From CAZZDA01 sp964652585 (lineage in GTDB: Bacteria > Patescibacteriota > Patescibacteriia > UBA1544): a stretch of 13,059 nt of DNA. A program made the position numbers and the translations under genes. Positions 6,801-13,059 of this stretch are shown here, in pieces. The notes beneath the pieces were generated by a model, which made no database searches, had not been told where the DNA came from, and saw only the letters and a list, made by a program, of their open reading frames with translations. The stretch lies in the NCBI GenBank assembly GCA_964652585.1, contig CAZZDA010000027.1, positions 1 through 13,059 on the forward strand, given 5' to 3'. The stretch's first letter is position 1. Every line of letters starts with the position of its first letter.

Positions 6801-6884
6801 AGGAGGAGATCGTCGCATTAACGTTGTTCCCGCCCTTTGAAAATCTCACCTCACAACCCCACCCCTCATCTCCTGGGAGGAGAT
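6801..6884 (+). promoter_or_regulatory. candidate translational switch in the guaB leader
   Basis: GGAGGAGATC occurs twice, at 6802-6811 and 6876-6885; the second copy is the guaB Shine-Dalgarno. Between them ATCTCCT (6868-6874) is complementary to AGGAGAT in both copies. Pairing with the second copy makes a perfect 7-bp stem with a GGG loop that hides the ribosome site; pairing with the first copy would leave it free. The bases are seen; that the two folds exchange in the cell is inferred. No known purine, ppGpp or PRPP riboswitch consensus was recognised. Confidence 0.5.
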
Positions 6885-6889
6885 CAGTT

Positions 6890-8398
6890 ATGAAGAAAAT
6901 TAACGAGAAGACCGCTCTCAGCTTTGATGACGTACTACTTGTTCCAGACGAGTCAAGCGTTCTACCACGCCAAGCAAATGTTTCTACGTCAATAGGAAAA
7001 GGCTTGTATATGCCTATTCCGTTCATCGCAGCTGCTATGGATACAGTATCAGAGAAGCGACTTTCAAAAGCACTCGCCGCGCAAGGAGGCTTTGCCGTAA
7101 TCCACAAAAACCTCTCTCCGCAACAACAGGTGGCGCAGGTATGCGACGTTAAGTCCGCACAAGCCGGCTTTGTCACACATCCGCGTACAATCACTCCTGA
7201 TGCTACCTTGCAAGATGCGAGACAAGAGCTTGATCAGTGGAATATTTCCGGACTGATTGTTGTTGAAAAAGATGACGACAATCTGCGAGGCATTATTACC
7301 AGCAGCGATCTGAGGCGCGCACTTCTTGGTCAATACCAAGGAATGAGCAATGATTATCTCGTCCGTCAATTCATGACTCCTCACTCCCACCTTGTGACCA
7401 TGAATCGAAGTGAAGCACTTTGCGATGATGAAGTGCGGATGAGCGAGGTAATCAACCTCTTTAGGCAAAGTGCTGTCGAAAAGATTGTGGTCGTCGATGA
7501 TCATGACCACTCTCGTTTTGTTGGTCTTATTACTCTCAAAGACATTGAGACGGCGCAAGAGTTTCCAAACGCTTGTGTTGACAGCAAAAAACGCTTACGC
7601 GTTGCCGCAGCAATCGGTACTGGCGAAGAAGCGCTCAATCGAGCACGTCTTCTTGCTGAAGCGGATGTTGACGCCCTTGTCATTGACACGGCGCACGGCC
7701 ATCACCAAGATGTCTCCGAAACGGCACGGCTCATCAAAACGCATTTTCCCGAGATCACTCTCATCGCGGGAAATGTCGCAACCGCCAAAGGCGCGGAAGC
7801 GCTCATTGACAGCGGCGCTGATATAATAAAGGTTGGTATAGGCCCAGGGTCAATTTGCACCACACGCATTGTCTCCGGTGTTGGCGTACCACAGATTACC
7901 GCCATAGAGGAGTGCGCCGCAGTAGCGCAAGAGCATGGCGTTTCTGTCATCGCTGACGGAGGTATCAGATATTCAGGAGATATTTCCAAAGCAATTGCCG
8001 CTGGCGCTCATGCAGTGATGATCGGAAGTCTTTTCGCTGGCACGAAAGAATCGCCTGGACAGGAGATCCAGAAAGGAGGGCAGACATTTAAGGCATATAG
8101 AGGAATGGGTTCTATTGGCGCAATGGAGAAGGGAAGCGCCGATCGGTATGGTCAAAAAGAAACTGACAAATTCGTTCCGGAGGGAGTTGAGGGACTCGTG
8201 CCTTATAAAGGCCGTCTCTGCGAGACCGTCCATCAACTCGTAGGCGGCTTGCGCAGTGGGATGGGCTACACGGGATGTAGAACTATTCAAGAAATGCATG
8301 ACAGAGCGCAGCTACGAGTCATTACTCCTTCTGGATTGCGCGAATCTCACGTCCACGATGTTGTCGTCACCAAGGAGGCGCCAAACTATACTCCATAA
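6890..8398 (+). CDS. guaB: inosine-5'-monophosphate dehydrogenase
   Basis: GuaB oxidises IMP to XMP with NAD+, the committed step of guanine nucleotide synthesis, in the cytoplasm. The 502-residue product is full length: an N-terminal barrel part with TALSFDDVLLVP (8-19), a pair of CBS domains (about 93-225), the catalytic loop GIGPGSICTTR with Cys323 (317-326), IADGGIRYSGDI (354-365), GSLFAGTKESPG (379-390), the flap with YRGMGSIGAM (403-412), and EGVEGLVPYKG (431-441). The ATG at 6890 has GGGAGGAG eight bases upstream. A TTG at 6824 would add 22 unusual residues, and the family normally starts close to the motif at residue 8, so it is not used. guaA is not in the window. Confidence 0.98.
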   Translation: MKKINEKTALSFDDVLLVPDESSVLPRQANVSTSIGKGLYMPIPFIAAAMDTVSEKRLSKALAAQGGFAVIHKNLSPQQQVAQVCDVKSAQAGFVTHPRTITPDATLQDARQELDQWNISGLIVVEKDDDNLRGIITSSDLRRALLGQYQGMSNDYLVRQFMTPHSHLVTMNRSEALCDDEVRMSEVINLFRQSAVEKIVVVDDHDHSRFVGLITLKDIETAQEFPNACVDSKKRLRVAAAIGTGEEALNRARLLAEADVDALVIDTAHGHHQDVSETARLIKTHFPEITLIAGNVATAKGAEALIDSGADIIKVGIGPGSICTTRIVSGVGVPQITAIEECAAVAQEHGVSVIADGGIRYSGDISKAIAAGAHAVMIGSLFAGTKESPGQEIQKGGQTFKAYRGMGSIGAMEKGSADRYGQKETDKFVPEGVEGLVPYKGRLCETVHQLVGGLRSGMGYTGCRTIQEMHDRAQLRVITPSGLRESHVHDVVVTKEAPNYTP

Positions 8399-8425
8399 TT
8401 CGTCCTTTTTGCAACAAAAACACCA

Positions 8426-8458
8426 AAGCCACTCGCCTGTTAGCGAATGGCTTTTTTT
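8426..8458 (+). terminator. intrinsic terminator of guaB
   Basis: AAGCCA-C-TCGC (8426-8436) pairs with GCGA-A-TGGCTT (8443-8453) with one internal C-A mismatch and a six-base loop, then a run of seven T follows. On the minus strand the same stem is followed only by a broken T-rich stretch, so it may also stop tig transcripts, but less efficiently. Confidence 0.88.
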
Positions 8459-8492
8459 GTTGAATTATCTGATTTTACAGGCGCCTAATATA

Positions 8493-9773
8493 TTACTTGC
8501 CCATCTTTTCTTTCAGCCACATAATGACCTTGCGATTGCCGAGCATGTTTTTGACGTATTGCCGATAATTCTCAGAATCAAGGTTTTCTAAAACCTCCTT
8601 ATTATTCACATAGTGTGCCTTGGTTTTCGTTATCTCTTTTTCTATTTCTTCGTCCGCAACCTCCATATTTTGATCACGGTATACTTGTCGCGCAATAAGG
8701 GAAGTTTTGACCCGTTTTTCCGCCTGCGGCTGCATGTCTTGCTCTAACTCACCTTCCGTTTTTTTGATCTGCGCCAAATAATCAGGAAATTTCGCTCCTT
8801 GTTGCTCCACGTTCTGTTTCAGCTCATGCAGCATTTTATGCGCTTCCGCGTGAATAAGCGCGTCAGGTATGTCACTGAACGTACTTTTTCCAACCACTTC
8901 GTCAAGCAATGCCATTTCAAATCGCTGATCTTCTTTTTGCTGTTTTTCAGCCATAAGATTTTTTCGTAATTTTTCCTTCAAACCCTCTTCGCTTTCCGCA
9001 CCAAGAGTTTTTGCAAACGCATTATCCATTTTTGGCAAGGAAATTTCAAACACTTCTGTTGCGCGAACTTGAAATTCCACATCTTTACCTGATAGATGTT
9101 TTTGTTGATAATTTTCAGGAAAGGGGAGAAGGAATGCCCTTTCTTCATTTTTCTTGATACCTTCCAATTTCTCGCTTAACCCAGGCACATACAACTGCTC
9201 GCCAAGTACGACAGTTGCATCCTTGCTTTGCCCGCCATCAATTGGCACTTTGTCCAAAAGCATATTGATATCCAGCGTTACCTTATCTCCTTTTTTTGCA
9301 ACCCTATCAACAGCAGCTTCTGTGGCACGCATTTTACGTAAATCATACAACATTTTTTCAATTTCTTTGTCTTCAATAGCGACTGATTTTTTTTCTACCT
9401 TGCTTTTCGTAATATCGCCAATTACCACAGTAGGAAATAATGAAATAACCGCTTTGTAGCTAAAAGGATTGTTAGGCGCGAGTTTTACAATATCTATCTG
9501 CGGCTGACCAACCATCTCCAACTTCTCGTCTTCCAGCGCTTGAAAAAGAGTTGCTTCCACCATAGGCTCAACAGCAGCTTGGTAAAGCGCCATCTCGCCA
9601 AGCTCTTTGCGCACCACCTCTTTTGGCACATGCCCTTTACGAAATCCTTTTTTGTCGTAGTTTTTTGCGAGCGCATCAAGCGCTGTACCTATATGCGGCT
9701 GCATCTCATCAATTGAAAGCTCTATGGTAAGCGCTATCTGCCCTTTGGATAATTGCTCTTTGGTTATTTGCAT
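8493..9773 (-). CDS. tig: trigger factor, ribosome-associated chaperone
   Basis: Trigger factor binds the ribosome exit site and shields new polypeptides; its middle domain is a peptidyl-prolyl isomerase fold. The 426-residue product is full length: an N-terminal ribosome-binding domain with the signature GFRKGHVP (43-50), a PPIase domain (about 150-243, beginning near KKGDKVTLDIN and including VLGEQLYVPGLSEKLEG), and a long charged helical C-terminal chaperone domain (about 244-426). The ATG at 9773 has only a poor CAGGGT in front. The gene is alone on its strand here, divergent from the PBP gene and convergent with guaB. A strong promoter about 165 bases upstream and a possible second one nearer imply a long leader that contains repeated 14-bp motifs. 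Confidence 0.96.
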   Translation of the reverse strand: MQITKEQLSKGQIALTIELSIDEMQPHIGTALDALAKNYDKKGFRKGHVPKEVVRKELGEMALYQAAVEPMVEATLFQALEDEKLEMVGQPQIDIVKLAPNNPFSYKAVISLFPTVVIGDITKSKVEKKSVAIEDKEIEKMLYDLRKMRATEAAVDRVAKKGDKVTLDINMLLDKVPIDGGQSKDATVVLGEQLYVPGLSEKLEGIKKNEERAFLLPFPENYQQKHLSGKDVEFQVRATEVFEISLPKMDNAFAKTLGAESEEGLKEKLRKNLMAEKQQKEDQRFEMALLDEVVGKSTFSDIPDALIHAEAHKMLHELKQNVEQQGAKFPDYLAQIKKTEGELEQDMQPQAEKRVKTSLIARQVYRDQNMEVADEEIEKEITKTKAHYVNNKEVLENLDSENYRQYVKNMLGNRKVIMWLKEKMGK

Positions 9774-9779
9774 ACCCTG

Positions 9780-9933
9780 TAGTGAAATTTCTAATTAATA
9801 AAGTATTTCTTATTTTTTAAAATATTGGATCTGTCGAAGCTTTTCATACTTTTACGGTCATCTCATATTTAAGCCTTATAGCACTCATTTAGAAATTCTA
9901 CTACGAGGCATAGTTATAATAGTGACATTTCTA
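9780..9933. repeat. three copies of a 14-bp motif upstream of tig
   Basis: TAGTGAAATTTCTA (9780-9793, plus), TAGTGACATTTCTA (9920-9933, plus) and TAGTAGAATTTCTA (9903-9890, minus) differ by one or two bases. Copy one lies six bases before the tig ATG, copy two covers the first transcribed bases from the distal tig promoter, and copy three covers the -35 region of the possible proximal promoter. The placement suggests operator sites, perhaps for autoregulation or stress control of tig; the region is AT-rich, so chance similarity is not excluded. Confidence 0.45.
9875..9880 (-). promoter_or_regulatory. possible proximal tig promoter (-10 only)
   Basis: On the minus strand TATAAG (9880-9875) is preceded by TGC, an extended -10. 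The hexamer 17 bases upstream is TAGTAG, a poor -35, and lies within one copy of the repeated 14-bp motif. A start near 9868 would give a leader of about 95 bases. Confidence 0.3.
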
Positions 9934-9943
9934 GTCTTTGCGG

Positions 9944-9972
9944 AGTGTAGCATAAGAATTTACCCAGCACAA
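9944..9972 (-). promoter_or_regulatory. distal promoter of tig
   Basis: On the minus strand TTGTGC (9972-9967), a 17-base spacer and TACACT (9949-9944) preceded by TGC match the extended -10 pattern of the other promoters here. The start near 9937 gives a leader of about 163 bases, unusually long for a single housekeeping gene. Confidence 0.6.
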
Positions 9973-10011
9973 CCTACGGCCATTATTCCATCAACCAAAA
10001 TAATTTGCGGA

Positions 10012-10039
10012 TTGACTCTGTAACGTGGTATGGTAGGAT
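10012..10039 (+). promoter_or_regulatory. promoter of the class A PBP gene
   Basis: TTGACT (10012-10017), a 16-base spacer and TAGGAT (10034-10039) preceded by TGG. The start near 10046 leaves only about ten bases before the ATG at 10056, so the mRNA would be nearly leaderless. It also rules out the earlier TTG start at 10005. Confidence 0.6.
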
Positions 10040-10055
10040 TGGCATTATACCTAAT

Positions 10056-12953
10056 ATGACCCCTATTCCACATCTAAAAAAATCTGACAAAGACTGGCAG
10101 CACCCTTCTCGTGTAAGCCGTTTTTCCAGCAAAAAACAAGATGGTCGCAAGCAATCACTTCGATCACCTGTGCATGTGGGCAAGCGCGGCAACGCACCAT
10201 TAATGCGCGTATTTTTGCGTCGCGCTATTTATTTTATTATTGGCATAGGAGTGCTAGGCATGTTAACCGGACTGGGCGCGCTCGCTTTTGTGTCCCGCGA
10301 CCTTCCTGATCCTAATCAGCTTATTGAACGCTCCGTACCGCTTTCAACGAAGATCTACGACCGAACAGGAGAGACGCTGCTGTACGAGATCCATGGCAAC
10401 CAAAAAAGAACCATTATACAACTTGAGGAGCTCCCGGAGTACGTGAAGTGGGCAACTATTGTTACTGAAGATAAAAATTTCTACAACCATCCAGGCTTTG
10501 ATCTGAAGGGCATTATGCGTGCTATTGTCATTAATGTATTGCGCGGAGAACGAGCGCAAGGTGGTTCCACCATCACCCAACAGCTTATTAAAAACTCCCT
10601 TTTGACGACAGAGAAAAAATACTCGCGTAAGATGAAAGAGTGGATATTGGCGTATCGTTTGGAACAAAAATTCGACAAAGACGAGATACTACAACTCTAT
10701 TTTAACGAGATTCCATATGGCTCAACAGCGTACGGTATTGAATCTGCCGCGCAAACATATTTCGATAAATCTGCACGCGAGGTAACGCTGGCTGAGGCTG
10801 CAATATTGGCCGCACTTCCTAAAGCACCTACCTACTACTCTCCGTACGGGTCGCATAAAGATGAACTTATCGCGCGACAGAGGCGTGTTCTTGATGATCT
10901 GTTTGAACTTGATCATATTACCTCTGAAGAAGCCGAAGAAGCAAAGACGCAAGAACTTGTTTTTAAAGAACGGCGTGAAAATATTACCGCACCGCATTTT
11001 GTTATCTATGTACAAGAGCTTTTAACGGAAACATACGGCGAGCAATTAGTGGAGCAAGGAGGTCTTCGCGTTATTACGACACTGGATGCTCCCATGCAAA
11101 AACTCGCCGAGGAAATAATTGATGAAAAATTACCCGAACTTGAAGAACAATGGGAAGCAACCAATGCTGCTCTGACAGCACTTGCCCCTACAACCGGGCA
11201 CATACTTGCTATGGTCGGATCTCGTGATTTTTTTGACAATGATCGCGACGGTCAAGTGAATGTCGCTTTACGACCACGACAGCCCGGCTCATCTTTTAAA
11301 CCTATTGTGTACACCGCAGGCTTCATGCAAGACTACACACCTGATACCGCACTCTTTGACGTAGAAACAATTTTTAAAACCGATACAGACAATTATGAGC
11401 CAAAGAACTATGATCTAGAAGAGCGTGGTCCCGTTACCGTTCGCGAGGCATTACAGCAATCGCTTAATATTCCCGCAGTAAAAATGCTCTATCTCACTGG
11501 AATTGAAAATGTGCTCACACTCGCCGAGTCTTTGGGCTATACGACGCTTGCTGATCGCTCTCGCTTCGGACTTTCCTTGGTGTTGGGCGGAGGCGAGGTA
11601 ACGCTCTTGGAGCACGTAGGCGCCTACGCCGTACTTGCCAAAGAAGGTGCACGCACACATACGCCAACGCCGCTTATTCGCGTTGAAGATAAAGACGGCG
11701 CCATACTTTATGAATATAAAGAAGAGAAAGAAAAAATTCTTGACCCTGAAATTGCACGACTTATCACTTCGGTGCTCACTGACAATGACGCGCGCGCACC
11801 GGCTTTTGGCCAGGCAAATCTCTTAACACTTCCGGGAAGGCAAGTTGCCGCAAAAACAGGTACCACGAATGATTACCGAGACGCGTGGCTCATTGGCTAT
11901 ACGCCATCGCTTGCTGTTGGTGTATGGGCAGGCAATAACGACAATACGCCTATGCAGCGGGGCGGAGGCGGCTCATCGGTCGCGGGACCAATTTGGAATG
12001 CTTTTATGCGCGCCGCACTGGAAGAGACGCCGGTAGAAACATTTACCTCCCCTCAAACATTAGAAGTTGATAAGCCGATCCTCAAAGGCAAGGCGCAGGT
12101 TACTTTAAAAGTTGATAGAATTTCCGGGAAGCTTGCAACCGAACATACGCCGGAACATTTAATTGAAGAACGTACGTTTATTGAGCCGCATTCTATTTTG
12201 CATTACGTCAACAAAAACGATCCGCGAGGACCAATGCCAGCCGATCCTTCAAGTGATCCGCAATACGAAAATTGGGAAGAGGGTGTTGTCCGCTGGGTTG
12301 AAGAAAATGAATTGGAAGGAGAGATGCCCCCTACAGAGCCTGATGATGTCCATGATCCTGCTATCGCTCCCAGCATTGCTTTTGACGGGCTTGAGAATAA
12401 TGCAAAAATTGAAGGTGATCGACTGCGAGCAAGTGTAAAGCTGCACGCGCCTCTTGGTATTGATAGAGTAGAATATTTCGTTAATGATGTGCTCGTTGAT
12501 GTATCGCGCTTTTGGCCATTTGATCTCAACACCGTAATTGCCGGATGGCCTAGCGGCTACTACACGCTGCGCGCAGTGGTGTATGATATTGCAGAAAACA
12601 TTGCTTATGTGGAGCAGATAGTAAATCTTCATATTGCGGCAGAAAAACCACTTCTGCGATGGATATTTCCCACCAATCAATCTGTTTTACGCGGCGATGA
12701 GTTTTCACTGTATCTTGAGTTTGAGCTTGGTTATCCGGGTGTCATACATGAGCTATCTATTAGTGCAAATCCGGAAGCAGAAGAGAAGGAAAGTTTTACC
12801 ATTCAGCATTTTACAGACACTGCCTTTAACTCAACCGCACGAGCATTGTGGGAGACATCTCCCGAGCCCGGCACCTATATTCTCACTGCCAGGGTCTTCA
12901 ATGAATTTGGAGGAAAATTGGGAGAAGAGGCTGTCATTATCCGAGTAGAATAA
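10056..12953 (+). CDS. bifunctional class A penicillin-binding protein (PBP1A family) with Ig-like C-terminal tail
   Basis: Class A PBPs polymerise glycan strands from lipid II and crosslink the peptides. From the ATG at 10056 (965 residues): a basic cytoplasmic tail (1-52), one membrane helix (about 57-79), a GT51 glycosyltransferase domain (about 100-265) with catalytic Glu138 in TEDKNFYNHPG, GGSTITQQL, and Glu218 in LYFNEIPYG; a transpeptidase domain with Ser412 in the SSFK motif, SLN at 469-471 and KTGT at 600-603. After about residue 655 comes a linker, then two Ig-like beta domains (about 770-862 and 863-965), the first with VEYFVNDVLV and GYYTLRAVVYD. All catalytic residues are present. 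There is no Shine-Dalgarno; the start is chosen because the promoter lies just upstream. The gene is divergent from tig and seems monocistronic; no good terminator follows. Confidence 0.95.
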   Translation: MTPIPHLKKSDKDWQHPSRVSRFSSKKQDGRKQSLRSPVHVGKRGNAPLMRVFLRRAIYFIIGIGVLGMLTGLGALAFVSRDLPDPNQLIERSVPLSTKIYDRTGETLLYEIHGNQKRTIIQLEELPEYVKWATIVTEDKNFYNHPGFDLKGIMRAIVINVLRGERAQGGSTITQQLIKNSLLTTEKKYSRKMKEWILAYRLEQKFDKDEILQLYFNEIPYGSTAYGIESAAQTYFDKSAREVTLAEAAILAALPKAPTYYSPYGSHKDELIARQRRVLDDLFELDHITSEEAEEAKTQELVFKERRENITAPHFVIYVQELLTETYGEQLVEQGGLRVITTLDAPMQKLAEEIIDEKLPELEEQWEATNAALTALAPTTGHILAMVGSRDFFDNDRDGQVNVALRPRQPGSSFKPIVYTAGFMQDYTPDTALFDVETIFKTDTDNYEPKNYDLEERGPVTVREALQQSLNIPAVKMLYLTGIENVLTLAESLGYTTLADRSRFGLSLVLGGGEVTLLEHVGAYAVLAKEGARTHTPTPLIRVEDKDGAILYEYKEEKEKILDPEIARLITSVLTDNDARAPAFGQANLLTLPGRQVAAKTGTTNDYRDAWLIGYTPSLAVGVWAGNNDNTPMQRGGGGSSVAGPIWNAFMRAALEETPVETFTSPQTLEVDKPILKGKAQVTLKVDRISGKLATEHTPEHLIEERTFIEPHSILHYVNKNDPRGPMPADPSSDPQYENWEEGVVRWVEENELEGEMPPTEPDDVHDPAIAPSIAFDGLENNAKIEGDRLRASVKLHAPLGIDRVEYFVNDVLVDVSRFWPFDLNTVIAGWPSGYYTLRAVVYDIAENIAYVEQIVNLHIAAEKPLLRWIFPTNQSVLRGDEFSLYLEFELGYPGVIHELSISANPEAEEKESFTIQHFTDTAFNSTARALWETSPEPGTYILTARVFNEFGGKLGEEAVIIRVE

Positions 12954-13005
12954 ATGAGTCTTTAGTTAGGCAACTTCTTGTATTATTCTACTTTCTATGG
13001 TAGCC

Positions 13006-13059
13006 CACTAGTGTCCGGTTAAAAATCCAATAAAGACAGTTGTTTCTGAGTCTGCTCTT
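13006..13059. mobile_element. possible end of an insertion sequence at the window edge
   Basis: After the PBP stop codon the remaining 106 bases hold no recognised gene or strong terminator. From 13008 the sequence CTAGTGTCCGGTTAAAAA resembles, from memory, the terminal repeats of some IS4/IS1634-type elements. No transposase and no second end are in the window, so this is only a suggestion. Confidence 0.2.

Noticed and set aside
6824..6889. N-terminal extension of GuaB from a TTG start
   Set aside because: The 22 extra residues are Pro/Ser-rich and unlike the family, the Shine-Dalgarno is too far from the TTG, and the ATG at 6890 has an ideal one.
9879..9886. TAGCACTC resembles half of a CIRCE heat-shock operator upstream of tig
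   Set aside because: The matching GAGTGCTA half is not present nine bases away, so the site is incomplete and probably just the complement of the TGCTATA promoter element.
9915..9920. Perfect TATAAT on the plus strand as promoter for the PBP gene
   Set aside because: No -35 box at 15-19 bases and no TGn extension; a better promoter lies at 10012-10039. Part of it belongs to a copy of the 14-bp repeat.
10005..10055. TTG start of the PBP at 10005
   Set aside because: It lies upstream of and within the likely promoter, and has no Shine-Dalgarno.
1..13059. CRISPR array, toxin-antitoxin pair, phage defence genes or rRNA
   Set aside because: No regularly spaced repeats, no small gene pairs of that kind and no matching motifs were seen; the protein genes are mainly housekeeping or wall-related.
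1..13059. Alternative genetic code with UGA as glycine
   Set aside because: queA and the first membrane protein gene end at UGA exactly where the families or a terminator require a stop.

Overview
This window looks like ordinary chromosome from a small-genome bacterium, most likely a member of the Candidate Phyla Radiation (Patescibacteria, Parcubacteria-like). That placement is inferred from three things: the domain style of the cell-wall proteins (a SpoIID protein with an NBR1-type Ig domain and a class A PBP with a long Ig-like tail), a short gene run ruvB - small membrane protein - bPH2 protein - queA, and several starts without a Shine-Dalgarno sequence. UGA is used as a stop (for example in queA), so the code is standard and not the UGA=Gly code of Gracilibacteria/SR1. 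There are ten protein genes, one tRNA gene, and no CRISPR array, rRNA or complete mobile element.

Layout. At 210-1079 (+) is an unknown four-helix membrane protein with a soluble C-terminal domain, closed by a clear terminator. A tRNA-Gly(GCC) gene with encoded CCA lies on the minus strand at 1177-1253, divergent from maf. From 1336 to 4938 (+) runs a tight five-gene cluster: maf, ruvB, a two-helix small protein, a bPH2-domain membrane protein and queA. It meets, with no spacer at all, a minus-strand SpoIID/LytB-type protein (stop at 4939). That gene diverges from guaB (6890-8398, +), which ends at a strong terminator facing the trigger factor gene tig (8493-9773, -). tig in turn diverges from a bifunctional class A penicillin-binding protein (10056-12953, +). 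The last 100 bases hold no recognised gene, but may contain the edge of an insertion sequence.

How the genes relate. The SpoIID-like protein (predicted peptidoglycan lytic enzyme) and the class A PBP (glycan polymerase plus transpeptidase) are the wall-remodelling part. maf, guaB and queA concern nucleotides and tRNA modification, ruvB DNA repair, and tig folding of new proteins. No single pathway is obvious.

The most interesting structure is regulatory. The guaB leader holds a 10-base sequence twice, the second copy being the guaB Shine-Dalgarno, with a complementary heptamer between them that can pair with either copy. This is the layout of a translational switch. The tig/PBP intergenic region carries three copies of a 14-bp motif placed at the tig promoters and start. 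The SpoIID and guaB promoters share an inverted repeat made of their two -35 boxes. Five convincing promoters all have an extended -10 (TGn) element.
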